From the NCBI RefSeq assembly GCF_002240355.1, contig NZ_CP016353.1, positions 1,290,501 through 1,354,500 of the forward strand: a stretch of 64,000 bases of DNA, given 5' to 3'. The notes below the pieces were generated by a model. The model searched no databases. It saw nothing but the letters and a program-made list of their open reading frames with translations, and had not been told where the DNA came from. This stretch comes from Prauserella marina (lineage in GTDB: Bacteria > Actinomycetota > Actinomycetes > Mycobacteriales > Pseudonocardiaceae). Positions within the stretch are counted from its first letter, which is position 1. The number at the start of each line of letters is the position of its first letter. Below, piece after piece: positions 52,464 through 60,570 of the stretch. The position numbers were made by a program, and so were the translations under genes.

Positions 52464-53065
52464 TGCCGCAGGGCCAACCGGAGGTCGTTCCCGACGACGG
52501 GCTGACGACCCGGCAGCGGCGCAACCGCCCGCTTCTGGCCGTGCACACCGGATCCATGAAGGGAAAATCGACGGCCGCGTTCGGCATGGCGTTGCGCGCG
52601 TGGAACCAGGGCTGGTCGATCGGGGTGTTCCAGTTCGTCAAGTCGGCGAAATGGCGAGTCGGTGAGGAGGCCGCGTTCCGCGCGCTCGGCGAGAGCGGCG
52701 CGGGTGGCCCCGTCGAGTGGCACAAGATGGGCGAGGGCTGGAGCTGGTCGCGCAAGCGGGGAACGGAGGAGGACCACGCCGCCAACGCGCGCGAGGGCTG
52801 GGCCGAGATCGCGCGCAGGCTCGCGGCCGAGCGGCACGACTTCTACGTGCTCGACGAGTTCACCTACCCGCTGCACTGGGGCTGGCTCGACGTTTCCGAG
52901 GTGGTGCGCACGCTGCGCGAGCGGCCTGGCAGGCAGCACGTCGTGATCACGGGGAGGTACGCGCCGGAGGAACTGCTCGACGCCGCCGACCTCGTCGCCG
53001 AGCTGACCAAGGTCAAGCACCCCATGGACGCGGGGCAAAAGGGCCAGCGGGGCATCGAGTGGTAG
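52463..53065 (+). CDS. cobO: Cob(I)yrinic acid a,c-diamide adenosyltransferase CobO
   Basis: This 200-aa P-loop enzyme transfers the 5'-deoxyadenosyl group of ATP to Co(I) corrinoid, making the adenosyl form. The P-loop is GSMKGKST at residues 30-37; FVKSAKWRVGEEAAF and VLDEFTYPLHWGWLD are family motifs. The N-terminus (DDGLTTRQRRNRPLL) matches CobA/CobO-type proteins. The ATG overlaps the previous stop (TGATG), and the stop lies inside the start of cobB. It is second in the riboswitch-controlled operon. Confidence 0.95.
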   Translation: MPQGQPEVVPDDGLTTRQRRNRPLLAVHTGSMKGKSTAAFGMALRAWNQGWSIGVFQFVKSAKWRVGEEAAFRALGESGAGGPVEWHKMGEGWSWSRKRGTEEDHAANAREGWAEIARRLAAERHDFYVLDEFTYPLHWGWLDVSEVVRTLRERPGRQHVVITGRYAPEELLDAADLVAELTKVKHPMDAGQKGQRGIEW

Positions 53066-54411
53066 CGCGGATCGTGGTCGCCGCCCCGGGATCGGGGCAC
53101 GGCAAGACCACGGTCGCCGCGGGGCTGATGGCGGCACTGAAAGCACGAGGCGTGCGCGTGTCAGGCCACAAGGTCGGTCCCGATTTCATCGATCCCGGTT
53201 ACCACGCGCTGGCCACCGGCCGTCCCGCGCGCAACCTCGATCCGTTTCTCCAGGGCGAGGACAGGGTCGTTCCGCTGATGCTGCACGGCAGCGAGGGAGC
53301 GGAACTCGCGGTCGTCGAGGGCGTGATGGGGCTTTTCGACGGCGCGCTCGGCACGGAGGGCTACGCGTCGACGGCACACGTGGCGAGGCTGATCGACGCC
53401 CCGGTACTGCTCGTGGTCGACGCGAGCGCGGCCAGCCGCAGTGTGGCGGCGACGGTCCTCGGCTTCGCCAACTACGACCCGAGGCTGACGCTGGCAGGCG
53501 TGGTCCTGAACAAGCTGGGCTCGCGGCGGCACGAGGACGAGATCAGGGCCGCGCTCGCGCCGACGGGCATTCCGGTGCTCGGCGCGTTGCGGCGATCCGA
53601 GCACATCCACGCGCCGAGCAGGCACCTCGGCCTCGTACCTGCCGCCGAACGCGCCGAGCAGTCCGGAAAGTTGTTGCCCGGCCTCGCCGACTGGGTGCGG
53701 GAAGGGGTCGATCTCGCCGCCGTCACCAGGGTCGCGAGGGCCGCCGCCGCACTGCCCGGTGTGCCATGGAGCCCGGGGCCATTCCGGGAAGGACCCCGGC
53801 GCACGGTCGCCGCTGCCGGTGGCGCGGCATTCACTTTCCGCTACACCGAGACCGTCGAACTGCTGGCCGCGAGAGGCGTCGACGTGGTCGACGTCGATCC
53901 GTTGCGGGACGAGCGATTGCCGGAAGGCTGCTCCGGGATGTATCTCGGCGGCGGGTTTCCCGAGGCACACGCGGAAGAACTGTCGAAGAACGAGCCGTTG
54001 CGGGCCGAGCTGGCCCGAGCCGTCGCGGCCGGTATGCCGACCGTCGCCGAGTGCGCGGGCCTGCTCTACCTGTGCAGGGAACTCGACGGCCATCCCATGG
54101 TCGGCGCATTGCCCGCCACCGCGCGGATGCGGGCACGCGGCGCGCTGGGCTATCGCAAGGCGACCGCGCCATCGGACAATGTCGTCGCCGTCGCGGGTCA
54201 GCGGGTGAGCGGACACGAGTTCCACCGGACCGTCGTCGAGCCCGCGCACGGCGGGCTGGGCGGCGATAAGGGCCCAGCCTGGGAGTGGGACGGCGCGCCG
54301 GAGGGCTACGCGTCGCCGACGGTGCACGCCTCCTACCTTCACGTGCACTGGGCCGGTCATCCGGAGCTGGCCGACCGGTTCGCCGCCGCCGTGCGCGGGG
54401 AGAAGACATGA
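53059..54411 (+). CDS. cobB: Hydrogenobyrinic/cobyrinic acid a,c-diamide synthase CobB
   Basis: This 450-aa glutamine-dependent amidotransferase amidates side chains a and c of the corrin ring. The N-terminal P-loop domain starts RIVVAAPGSGHGKTTVAAGL, followed by the VSGHKVGPDFIDPGYH motif; the C-terminal type 1 glutaminase domain has its nucleophile in VAECAGLLYLC (C332) and a final His in SYLHVHWAGHPE. The start is GTG at 53059, overlapping cobO by 7 bp. Its stop overlaps cobC by 4 bp (ATGA). Confidence 0.94.
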   Translation: MVARIVVAAPGSGHGKTTVAAGLMAALKARGVRVSGHKVGPDFIDPGYHALATGRPARNLDPFLQGEDRVVPLMLHGSEGAELAVVEGVMGLFDGALGTEGYASTAHVARLIDAPVLLVVDASAASRSVAATVLGFANYDPRLTLAGVVLNKLGSRRHEDEIRAALAPTGIPVLGALRRSEHIHAPSRHLGLVPAAERAEQSGKLLPGLADWVREGVDLAAVTRVARAAAALPGVPWSPGPFREGPRRTVAAAGGAAFTFRYTETVELLAARGVDVVDVDPLRDERLPEGCSGMYLGGGFPEAHAEELSKNEPLRAELARAVAAGMPTVAECAGLLYLCRELDGHPMVGALPATARMRARGALGYRKATAPSDNVVAVAGQRVSGHEFHRTVVEPAHGGLGGDKGPAWEWDGAPEGYASPTVHASYLHVHWAGHPELADRFAAAVRGEKT

Positions 54412-55430
54412 CCGAGGTGGACCTGTGGCACCACGGCGACCGCGAGGTGGGGCACGGTCTCGTCGATCTCGCCGTCAACGTGCGGGTTCCCGCTCCGCCA
54501 TCGTGGTTGCGGGACCGGCTCGCCGCGTGCCTTTCCGGGCTGGCCGCCTACCCCGACGCGGGGGAGGCGAGGGCTGCCATCGCGGCGAGGCACGGCAGGG
54601 ACGAGAGCGACGTGCTGCCGACGGCGGGCGCCGCCGAGGCGTTCACCCTGCTGGCGACCGCGTTGCGGCCGAGGTCGGCCGTCGTCGTGCATCCGCAGTT
54701 CACCGAACCGGAGGCGGCATTGCGCGCGGCGGGACATCCGGTGCGCAGGGTCGAACTGTCGGCGGCGAAAGGGTTCGTGCTCGCCGAGAGCGACGTTCCC
54801 GCCGAGGCCGATCTCGTGTTCGTCGGCAATCCCACCAACCCGACGTCGGTGCTGCACCCCGCCGGTGTCCTGCGCGCGCTCTGCGAGCCGGGCAGGACGC
54901 TCGTGGTGGACGAGGCGTTCATCGACGCGATCCCCGGTGAGCCGGAATCCCTTGCCGCGCAACGACTTCCGGGAATTGTTGTGGTGCGCAGTCTCACCAA
55001 GACGTGGGGTATCGCGGGACTGCGCGCGGGTTACGTGCTCGCCGAACCCGAGCTGATCGCGCGGTTGAAAGCGGTGCAGCCGCCGTGGTCGGTGTCCACC
55101 CCCGCCGCGGTGGCGATGGTCGCCTGTAGCGGCGAGCGTGCCGTCGCCGAAGCCGGTGAGCTGGCCGTCGCGGCGCGGCGGGAGCGGAAAGTGCTCGTCG
55201 AGGGACTGCGGGCGCTCGGCGTCGAGGTCGCCGGTGAGCCGAGGGGACCGTTCGTGCTCGTGCGCATCCCCGGCGCCGCCGGTATCCGGCTGGCGTTGCG
55301 CGAGGCGGGGTACGCGGTGCGACGAGGCGACACCTTTCCCGGTCTCGGCCAAGACTGGTTGCGGATCGCCGTCAGGGCGCAGCTCGGGGGGTTCCTCTCC
55401 GCGCTGCGGGATGTTCTTTCCTCCGGATGA
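54408..55430 (+). CDS. cobC: Aminotransferase-fold threonine-phosphate decarboxylase-like protein CobC
   Basis: This 340-aa PLP-dependent protein is of the CobC/CobD (Thr-O-3-P decarboxylase) type, which supplies the aminopropanol arm of cobalamin. The PLP Lys is K198 in SLTKTWGIAGLRAGY. VFVGNPTNPTSVLHP and LVVDEAFIDAIPGE are the fold-I motifs. The start ATG overlaps cobB (ATGA). The substrate is inferred from context, since the family also contains histidinol-phosphate aminotransferases. Confidence 0.9.
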   Translation: MTEVDLWHHGDREVGHGLVDLAVNVRVPAPPSWLRDRLAACLSGLAAYPDAGEARAAIAARHGRDESDVLPTAGAAEAFTLLATALRPRSAVVVHPQFTEPEAALRAAGHPVRRVELSAAKGFVLAESDVPAEADLVFVGNPTNPTSVLHPAGVLRALCEPGRTLVVDEAFIDAIPGEPESLAAQRLPGIVVVRSLTKTWGIAGLRAGYVLAEPELIARLKAVQPPWSVSTPAAVAMVACSGERAVAEAGELAVAARRERKVLVEGLRALGVEVAGEPRGPFVLVRIPGAAGIRLALREAGYAVRRGDTFPGLGQDWLRIAVRAQLGGFLSALRDVLSSG

Positions 55431-55494
55431 AAGCGACTCGAAAGGCGCGTGTTCTAGCCTCGCCGTCCCACTACGAGTACCGGGGAGAAAACGG

Positions 55495-56538
55495 ATGCGC
55501 GAAAGGCGGCGGGCCCGGGTGGCCCTCGCGGCCGTGCTGGGACTTCTTGTCACGGCGGGTTGTTCGGTCGAGCAGGAGCCCAAGCTGTTCGACCCATCGC
55601 AAAATGGTGGGAGCCCCGCGAGCCCGGCAAGGCAGGAACCACAGGGCCCCGTGCGGGCGGGGCCGGTCGCTCTCCCGGTGACCTACGAGCTCGGCGCGCC
55701 CGCGGACGGCTACGAGCTTCCCTACTACAACGGGCGGGTGTTCGTCGGCGAGGAACCCGTCGAGGTGACGTTCGGGTTCAGGGTCGAGGAAACGGCGAGA
55801 AACAACTCGAAGTTGCTCGCGAGCAACCTGGAGCAGTGGCAGGAAAGGAACGTCACACCGGAGACGTTCGAGGCCGATGGCGAGACCGGCTACTTCTATG
55901 AAGAGGTGTTCACCGCCGAGAACGACGCCGAACCGGGAACGAGCCGTTTCTACGTCGTGGCGAAGGGCGCGGTGACCGTGACACTGACCGTGTTCGCGCC
56001 GGAAGGTACCGAACTGTCGCAGGAGTCGCGGGACGCGGGTGACGCGCTCGCGGCGAGCATCGTGTTCGACGAATCCGGGTTGACCGGCGAGGCGGGTACC
56101 GACCAGGGCGCACCGGCCGTGCCGTTCACGTTCGTCCCGCAGCCCTCGCTGCCCGGCCCCTTCGACGCCGAGTTCGGCGGGCTCTACTGGGCCGACTACA
56201 CCTTCGGTGACCAGCAGGTGCAGGTTTCCCTTCGCGAGGACCCCGAAGCGGAGAAGACCTATCGCGACAAGTACGAACAAGCGCAGGGATCACCGGCGAA
56301 GCCCGTCGACATCAAGACGGCGGAGAGCACGGCGAACACGATCGGCAAGCAGGTCGACGAGGGCTACGGCGTCGCGCCCAGCAGCGGCGGCGACACCGTG
56401 CTCATGTACTTCATGGTCCGCAAAGGCGATCTGATCCTGGAGATCAACGCGCCAGGCGAGGGCACGAAGCCGTTGCCGCTGCCGATCAGGGAAGCGGTGA
56501 CCGGGATTCTCGGCACGGCCACGTTCAGCCAGGGGTAG
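55495..56538 (+). CDS. Putative secreted lipoprotein of unknown function
   Basis: The 347-aa product has a lipoprotein signal peptide: a basic N-terminus (MRERRRAR), a hydrophobic stretch, and a lipobox LVTAGC with C23 as the lipidation site. The mature region is acidic and Pro-rich near the start, then has two beta-rich repeats of similar length (about 60-170 and 190-300, each with a Phe/Tyr-rich VEVTFGF or VQVSLRE strand). The family is not recognised. GGGGAGAAAACGG before the ATG gives a good ribosome-binding site. It lies between cobC and the convergent cobS, which suggests but does not prove a link to corrinoid or metal binding. Confidence 0.75.
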   Translation: MRERRRARVALAAVLGLLVTAGCSVEQEPKLFDPSQNGGSPASPARQEPQGPVRAGPVALPVTYELGAPADGYELPYYNGRVFVGEEPVEVTFGFRVEETARNNSKLLASNLEQWQERNVTPETFEADGETGYFYEEVFTAENDAEPGTSRFYVVAKGAVTVTLTVFAPEGTELSQESRDAGDALAASIVFDESGLTGEAGTDQGAPAVPFTFVPQPSLPGPFDAEFGGLYWADYTFGDQQVQVSLREDPEAEKTYRDKYEQAQGSPAKPVDIKTAESTANTIGKQVDEGYGVAPSSGGDTVLMYFMVRKGDLILEINAPGEGTKPLPLPIREAVTGILGTATFSQG

Positions 56539-56632
56539 CGCCCGTATCGGGTGAGCTCGCCGCGCTGCTGACGCTGACCGGAGCCCTGCTGCTGGCGATC
56601 ACCGCACCCCGTGGCCGCCGGTGAGGTTCCGG

Positions 56633-57388
56633 TCAGCCGACCGGAACGCTGAGGGTGAGCAGTGCCGCCGCCGTGGCGGCTTCCACGCAGGCACCGAGAA
56701 CGTCGCCGGTGCTGCCGCCCAGCCGTCGTACGCACCGGGCCAGTAGTAGTCCCGCGACACAGCCCGCCGCGAGCACGGCGAGCGGGCCCCGCCACCACGG
56801 CAGGCCGGGGGCAAGCGCGGAAAGACCCGCCACGACCAGAAAAGCCAGTAGCGCCAACGGAATCGGCACCGACCCCGCCACCGTCGCGCCGAGCCCCTCC
56901 TGCCGTGCCGAGGGGACTCCGCGCACGCAGCACAGGGGCAGTACCGCCCGTCCGGCGACGATCGCGATCACCACGGCCGAACCGCCGTGTCCCGCGCCGA
57001 GCGCCCCCGACAGCGCCGCGCATTGCGCGAGCAACACCAGCACCAGCGTGGCGACTCCCGATGGCCCCGAGTCGCCTTTGCGCATGATGTCCAGCGCCTT
57101 CGCGCGGTCGTAGGAGGCGGCGAGCCCGTCGGCGGTGTCGGCTAGACCGTCGAGGTGCAGGCCCCTGCTCGCGAGCGCGACCGCGCCCACGGCGAGCACC
57201 GCCGTGGCCAGTGCGGGGACCCCAGCGACCTCGCCGCCGAGCACGACGGCCAGCGCGAGCGCGGCGAGTGGCAGCGCGGCGAGCGGCGCGAGCAGCATGG
57301 CCCTTCCCGCGACAACGCGGTCGATCACGCGTGGAGCCGGAACGGGAAGCGCGGTGAACGTGCCGAGTGCCATGCGCAGCGCGTTCAT
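56633..57388 (-). CDS. cobS: Adenosylcobinamide-GDP ribazoletransferase CobS (cobalamin synthase)
   Basis: This 251-aa integral membrane enzyme joins adenosylcobinamide-GDP with alpha-ribazole to make adenosylcobalamin. It is strongly hydrophobic, with about six or seven membrane helices and the conserved acidic motif RGLHLDGLADTADGLAAS (the metal site), plus KGDSGPSGVATLVLVLL. The ATG at 57388 starts MNALRMALGTFTALPVP, typical of the family. It lies 13 bp after cobT on the same strand. Confidence 0.93.
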   Translation of the reverse strand: MNALRMALGTFTALPVPAPRVIDRVVAGRAMLLAPLAALPLAALALAVVLGGEVAGVPALATAVLAVGAVALASRGLHLDGLADTADGLAASYDRAKALDIMRKGDSGPSGVATLVLVLLAQCAALSGALGAGHGGSAVVIAIVAGRAVLPLCCVRGVPSARQEGLGATVAGSVPIPLALLAFLVVAGLSALAPGLPWWRGPLAVLAAGCVAGLLLARCVRRLGGSTGDVLGACVEAATAAALLTLSVPVG

Positions 57389-57401
57389 CGCGCGCGGCGA
57401 G

Positions 57402-58469
57402 TCAGCCAAGATCGGCGAGCCGCCCCATCTCGGCGAGCACGGCGCGGGCGCCCCGCAGCACCGGCACCGCCTGCACCGCCCCGCTGCCCTCGCCGAGCCG
57501 GAGCCCGAGATCGAGAACAGGGTCGAGACCGAGTGCCTTGAGCGCGAGCGACTGGGCCGGTTCCGTCGAGCGGTGACCGGCCAGCCACCAGTGGGCGGCA
57601 TCGGGCGCGATGTCGCGGGCGACGAGCGCGGCCGCGACGGAGAACACGCCGTCGAGCAGTACCGGAACGCCACGGACCGCGGCCTGCACGAGGAAACCCG
57701 CCGTCGCGGCCGCGCAGGCGCTGCCGAGCGCGGTGAGCCGTTCGAACGGCTCGTCGGCCCTGCTTCCCGCGCGAGCGAGCGCCGCGCCGATGACGGCGAT
57801 CTTGCGGGCTCTGCCTTCCTCGTCGACGCCGGTTCCGGCACCGACGGTGCGCTCGACGTGTTCGGTGTCGCCGGTGTCGGGTGTGCCGGTGCCCAGCGTC
57901 GCCGCGACGAGCGCGGCGGCGATGGTCGTGTTGCCGATGCCCATGTCTCCTGGAATCAGCAGATCGGCACCGGCGTCGATCTCCTCGTCGGCGATCAGCC
58001 TTCCCGCCGCGAAGGCACGCTCGGCTTCGCCTTCGGCCAGCGCGTCGGTGCGGTCGATGGGACCGGAGCCGGACCGGATCTTGTGCCCGGTGATCGCGCC
58101 GGGAAGGTCGTCGAGGTCACCGTCGACCGCGATGTCGACGACCCGCACCGCGGCGCCCGCCTGCCGCGCGAGCACGTTGACGCCGCTGTTTCCGGCGTGG
58201 AAGACGCGCACCATCGCCGAGGTGATCTCTCGGGGATAGGCCGACACCGCTGCCGAGGTGGGGACGTCGGTGACCCCGTGGTCGCCCGCGAACACGACGA
58301 CCCGCACGTTGTCGAGCGGCCGTGGCGGCACGGTGCCGTGTGCCGCGCACAGCCACGCGGCGAGATCTTCCAGCCTGCCGAGCGCGCCGAGGGGCTTCAC
58401 GAGCCCGTCGAGCTGTTCCCGCGCTCGCGCGCGGGCGTTCTCGTCGAGCGCGGGGATGTCGAACCGCAC
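57402..58469 (-). CDS. cobT: Nicotinate-nucleotide-dimethylbenzimidazole phosphoribosyltransferase CobT
   Basis: This 355-aa enzyme makes alpha-ribazole phosphate, the lower ligand precursor, from nicotinate mononucleotide and dimethylbenzimidazole. Motifs run in order: LGALGRLEDLAAW, VVFAGDHGVTDVPTSAAVSAYP, LIPGDMGIGNTTIAAAL, and LGLRLGEGSGAVQAVPVL near the C-terminus with the catalytic Glu. The whole length is intact. It is the middle gene of cobU-cobT-cobS. Confidence 0.95.
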   Translation of the reverse strand: MRFDIPALDENARARAREQLDGLVKPLGALGRLEDLAAWLCAAHGTVPPRPLDNVRVVVFAGDHGVTDVPTSAAVSAYPREITSAMVRVFHAGNSGVNVLARQAGAAVRVVDIAVDGDLDDLPGAITGHKIRSGSGPIDRTDALAEGEAERAFAAGRLIADEEIDAGADLLIPGDMGIGNTTIAAALVAATLGTGTPDTGDTEHVERTVGAGTGVDEEGRARKIAVIGAALARAGSRADEPFERLTALGSACAAATAGFLVQAAVRGVPVLLDGVFSVAAALVARDIAPDAAHWWLAGHRSTEPAQSLALKALGLDPVLDLGLRLGEGSGAVQAVPVLRGARAVLAEMGRLADLG

Positions 58470-58499
58470 CTTCGTCTCCTTCTCCCCGCGTGGCGCGGG

Positions 58500-59126
58500 C
58501 TATCTCAGGTCGAGTGTCCTTCCCGCGACGACGAGCCGGACGGTGTCCGAGTTGGCCGCGACGGCGGTGTTCAGCGACCCGAGTACATCACGGAAGATCC
58601 GGCCTGCCGGGGTCGGAGGGACGACGCCGCTGCCGACCTCGTTGCTGACCGCGACCACGGGCACCCGCGTGGCCTGCCAGACGTCGACGAAGGACTGCAA
58701 CCGCTCGTCGACGCCGCGCTCCCAGCCTTCCTCCTGCTCCCAGGCGCCGACCTCGTCGAGCACCCTGCTGACCCAAGTGCCGAGACAGTCGATGAGCATG
58801 GGGCCGTTCGCACCGGCCAGCGCCGAGGTCAGGTCGGCGGTTTCGATCGTTCTCCAGTGCGCGGGTCTGCGCGCGCGGTGCGCCGCGACCCGTGCCGCCC
58901 ACTCGGGGTCGTCTTCACTGGGCGGCAGACCAGCCGCTACGTAGTTCACGCTGTTGTACCGGGCCATCAACTGCTCGGCGTGACGGGACTTGCCGGAGCG
59001 AACCCCACCCAGAATCAGGACCCGGCCATGGCCTGTGGCCCGCCGGCCGTAGCGGCGCAGCAGCGCGGCACCGGCCTCAAGCCGGGTTGCCACGGCTTCG
59101 GCGAGCCGCCTCGGATCGTTAGTCAT
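58500..59126 (-). CDS. cobU: Bifunctional adenosylcobinamide kinase/guanylyltransferase CobU
   Basis: This 208-aa protein phosphorylates adenosylcobinamide and transfers GMP to it. After a 34-residue N-terminal extension, the P-loop GGVRSGKS is at residues 40-47, followed by RRPAHWRTIE (with the guanylylated His) and LIDCLGTWVSRVL, then VSNEVGSGVVPPTPAGRIFRD. Such an N-terminal extension occurs in other actinobacterial CobU proteins. The ATG at 59126 is chosen. It is divergent from cbiB with a 36-bp gap. Confidence 0.93.
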   Translation of the reverse strand: MTNDPRRLAEAVATRLEAGAALLRRYGRRATGHGRVLILGGVRSGKSRHAEQLMARYNSVNYVAAGLPPSEDDPEWAARVAAHRARRPAHWRTIETADLTSALAGANGPMLIDCLGTWVSRVLDEVGAWEQEEGWERGVDERLQSFVDVWQATRVPVVAVSNEVGSGVVPPTPAGRIFRDVLGSLNTAVAANSDTVRLVVAGRTLDLR

Positions 59127-59162
59127 GCTCGGCATTCTTGCCCACCCGTTAGGGTTCGCGCT

Positions 59163-60110
59163 GTGCTCCGTTCTCAATGTGTGACCGCGGCCGGAATCGT
59201 CGCAGGTTACGCGGCTGACTCGTTGTTCGGTGATCCACGAAGAGCCCACCCGGTCGCCCTGTTCGGTAAAGCCGCCGCCGCGCTTGAAAAGAACATGTGG
59301 GCGGATTCCCGGCAAAAGGGATTTCTGTATGCCGTGCTGTGCGCGGGTGGCGCGACCGGCGCCGGTGTCGCGGTGACCGGTCTGACCCGGAGCTGTCCGC
59401 TCGCCAGGTTCGCCGCGACGGCAACCGCGACGTGGATCGTGCTCGGCGGGCGCGGACTCGCCACCGAGGGGACGGTGATGGCCACCCTGCTCGAAGCCGG
59501 TGACCTGACGGCTGCCCGCGCCCGCCTTTCCCATCTGTGCGGAAGGGACGCCGACTCGCTCGACGCCGAAGGGCTGGCGAGGGCCGCCACCGAGTCGATA
59601 GCGGAGAACACCTCCGACGCCATCGTCGCGCCGCTGGTGTGGGGAGCGCTCGCCGGTATTCCCGGTCTGCTCGGGTACCGCGCGCTCAACACGCTCGACG
59701 CGATGGTGGGGCACCGCTCGCCCCGCCACGCCAGGTTCGGCTGGGCCTCGGCGCGCGCCGACGACATCGCCAACCTGCTGCCCGCGCGGTTGAGCGCCGC
59801 CGCGGCCACCGTGGCGGCGCCGTTCGTCGGCGGATCGCCCGCGAAGGCCCTGCGGGTGTGGCGCAGGGACGCGGGCAAGCACCCCAGCCCCAACGCGGGA
59901 CAGGTCGAGGCCGCTTTCGCGGGCGCGCTCGGCGTCAGCCTCGGCGGCGTCACCAGCTATGGCGGCAAGGTCGAGCGGCGGGGGCCGCTCGGCGACGGCG
60001 GCGGCCCCACGCCTGCCGACCTCAGGCGGGCAGTGCGTCTGTCAAGGCTGACGGGGCTCGCCGCGCTGGCCGTGACCGTCGCGGCGAGCGTGGCCGCCAC
60101 CCGTCGCTGA
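59163..60110 (+). CDS. cobD: Adenosylcobinamide-phosphate synthase CbiB/CobD
   Basis: This 315-aa membrane protein attaches aminopropanol phosphate (or aminopropanol) to adenosylcobyric acid. The N-terminus has a membrane helix and the DSLFGDPRRAHPVALFG motif; ESIAENTSDAIVAPLVWG and YRALNTLDAMVGHRSPRHARFG are strong family signatures, and two more helices follow. The GTG at 59163 is used; a second GTG six codons on is possible. It is divergent from cobU. It ends the cobalamin region in this window. Confidence 0.93.
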   Translation: MLRSQCVTAAGIVAGYAADSLFGDPRRAHPVALFGKAAAALEKNMWADSRQKGFLYAVLCAGGATGAGVAVTGLTRSCPLARFAATATATWIVLGGRGLATEGTVMATLLEAGDLTAARARLSHLCGRDADSLDAEGLARAATESIAENTSDAIVAPLVWGALAGIPGLLGYRALNTLDAMVGHRSPRHARFGWASARADDIANLLPARLSAAAATVAAPFVGGSPAKALRVWRRDAGKHPSPNAGQVEAAFAGALGVSLGGVTSYGGKVERRGPLGDGGGPTPADLRRAVRLSRLTGLAALAVTVAASVAATRR

Positions 60111-60284
60111 TCGCAAGCGAGGGCATCCGCTTCCCGAACGAGTGATCATCGGATCGCGGGGAACCTGAGGCGCTGTCACGCCGACTTGCTCGATGCCGGT
60201 GCACACCGGGCCGGTCAGCACGTTCCACCGCCCCGGTGTCATCCGGCCGCATCAAGCATGACGAAACAACCGCGAAGGAACCTC

Positions 60285-60494
60285 ATGGCACAGCACGTCG
60301 CCACGTTCTGCGGCAGCTGCAACTGCGGCTGCCCCGAGCTCTACATCGACCACGAGGCGCCGGAAACCCAGCGCGTCGTGCTCACCGACGACTTCGGTCA
60401 GCGTGTTCAGATGAGTGCCGACCAGTGGCAAGACCTCGTTGCCTCGGCCAAGAGCGGCGAACTGGACGCCGTGCTCACCGCGCCGGCGACCTGA
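60285..60494 (+). CDS. Small Cys-rich protein with a C-x2-C-x-C-x-C motif, 69 aa
   Basis: The product has four closely spaced cysteines at C9, C12, C14 and C16 (FCGSCNCGCPEL), then a short region rich in acidic and aromatic residues (VVLTDDFGQRVQMSADQWQDLVASAKSGELDAV). There is no signal peptide or membrane segment. The ATG at 60285 has GAAGGA 6-11 nt upstream; the longer open frame before it looks like leader. The motif could hold a metal ion or Fe-S cluster, or act as a peptide substrate. The family and function are not recognised. It stands alone between cobD and the convergent gltD. Confidence 0.75.
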   Translation: MAQHVATFCGSCNCGCPELYIDHEAPETQRVVLTDDFGQRVQMSADQWQDLVASAKSGELDAVLTAPAT

Positions 60495-60503
60495 AACGTC
60501 GCG

Positions 60504-60567
60504 GGCACACCGGACCGCAACCGAAGGGTCCCGAGCGAAGGCCCCTCCGGTGACGGCCCGGTGTGCC
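60504..60567. terminator. Stem-loop between the Cys-rich gene and gltD
   Basis: GGCACACCGG (60504-60513) is the exact reverse complement of 60558-60567, around a 44-nt loop that contains a further weak GGGTCC/GGCCCC-type pairing. It lies between two convergent genes, after the Cys-rich gene and just past the gltD stop. A bidirectional terminator is likely. Confidence 0.5.
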
Positions 60568-60570
60568 AGG

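Noticed and set aside
56530-56625. A short hydrophobic frame followed by RGRR after the lipoprotein gene, resembling a sortase-type C-terminal anchor
   Set aside because: It is out of frame with the lipoprotein and has no start codon or ribosome-binding site; likely chance.
57135-59162. A long plus-strand open frame leading into cbiB
   Set aside because: It is antisense to cobS, cobT and cobU. Only the part from GTG 59163 matches a protein family.
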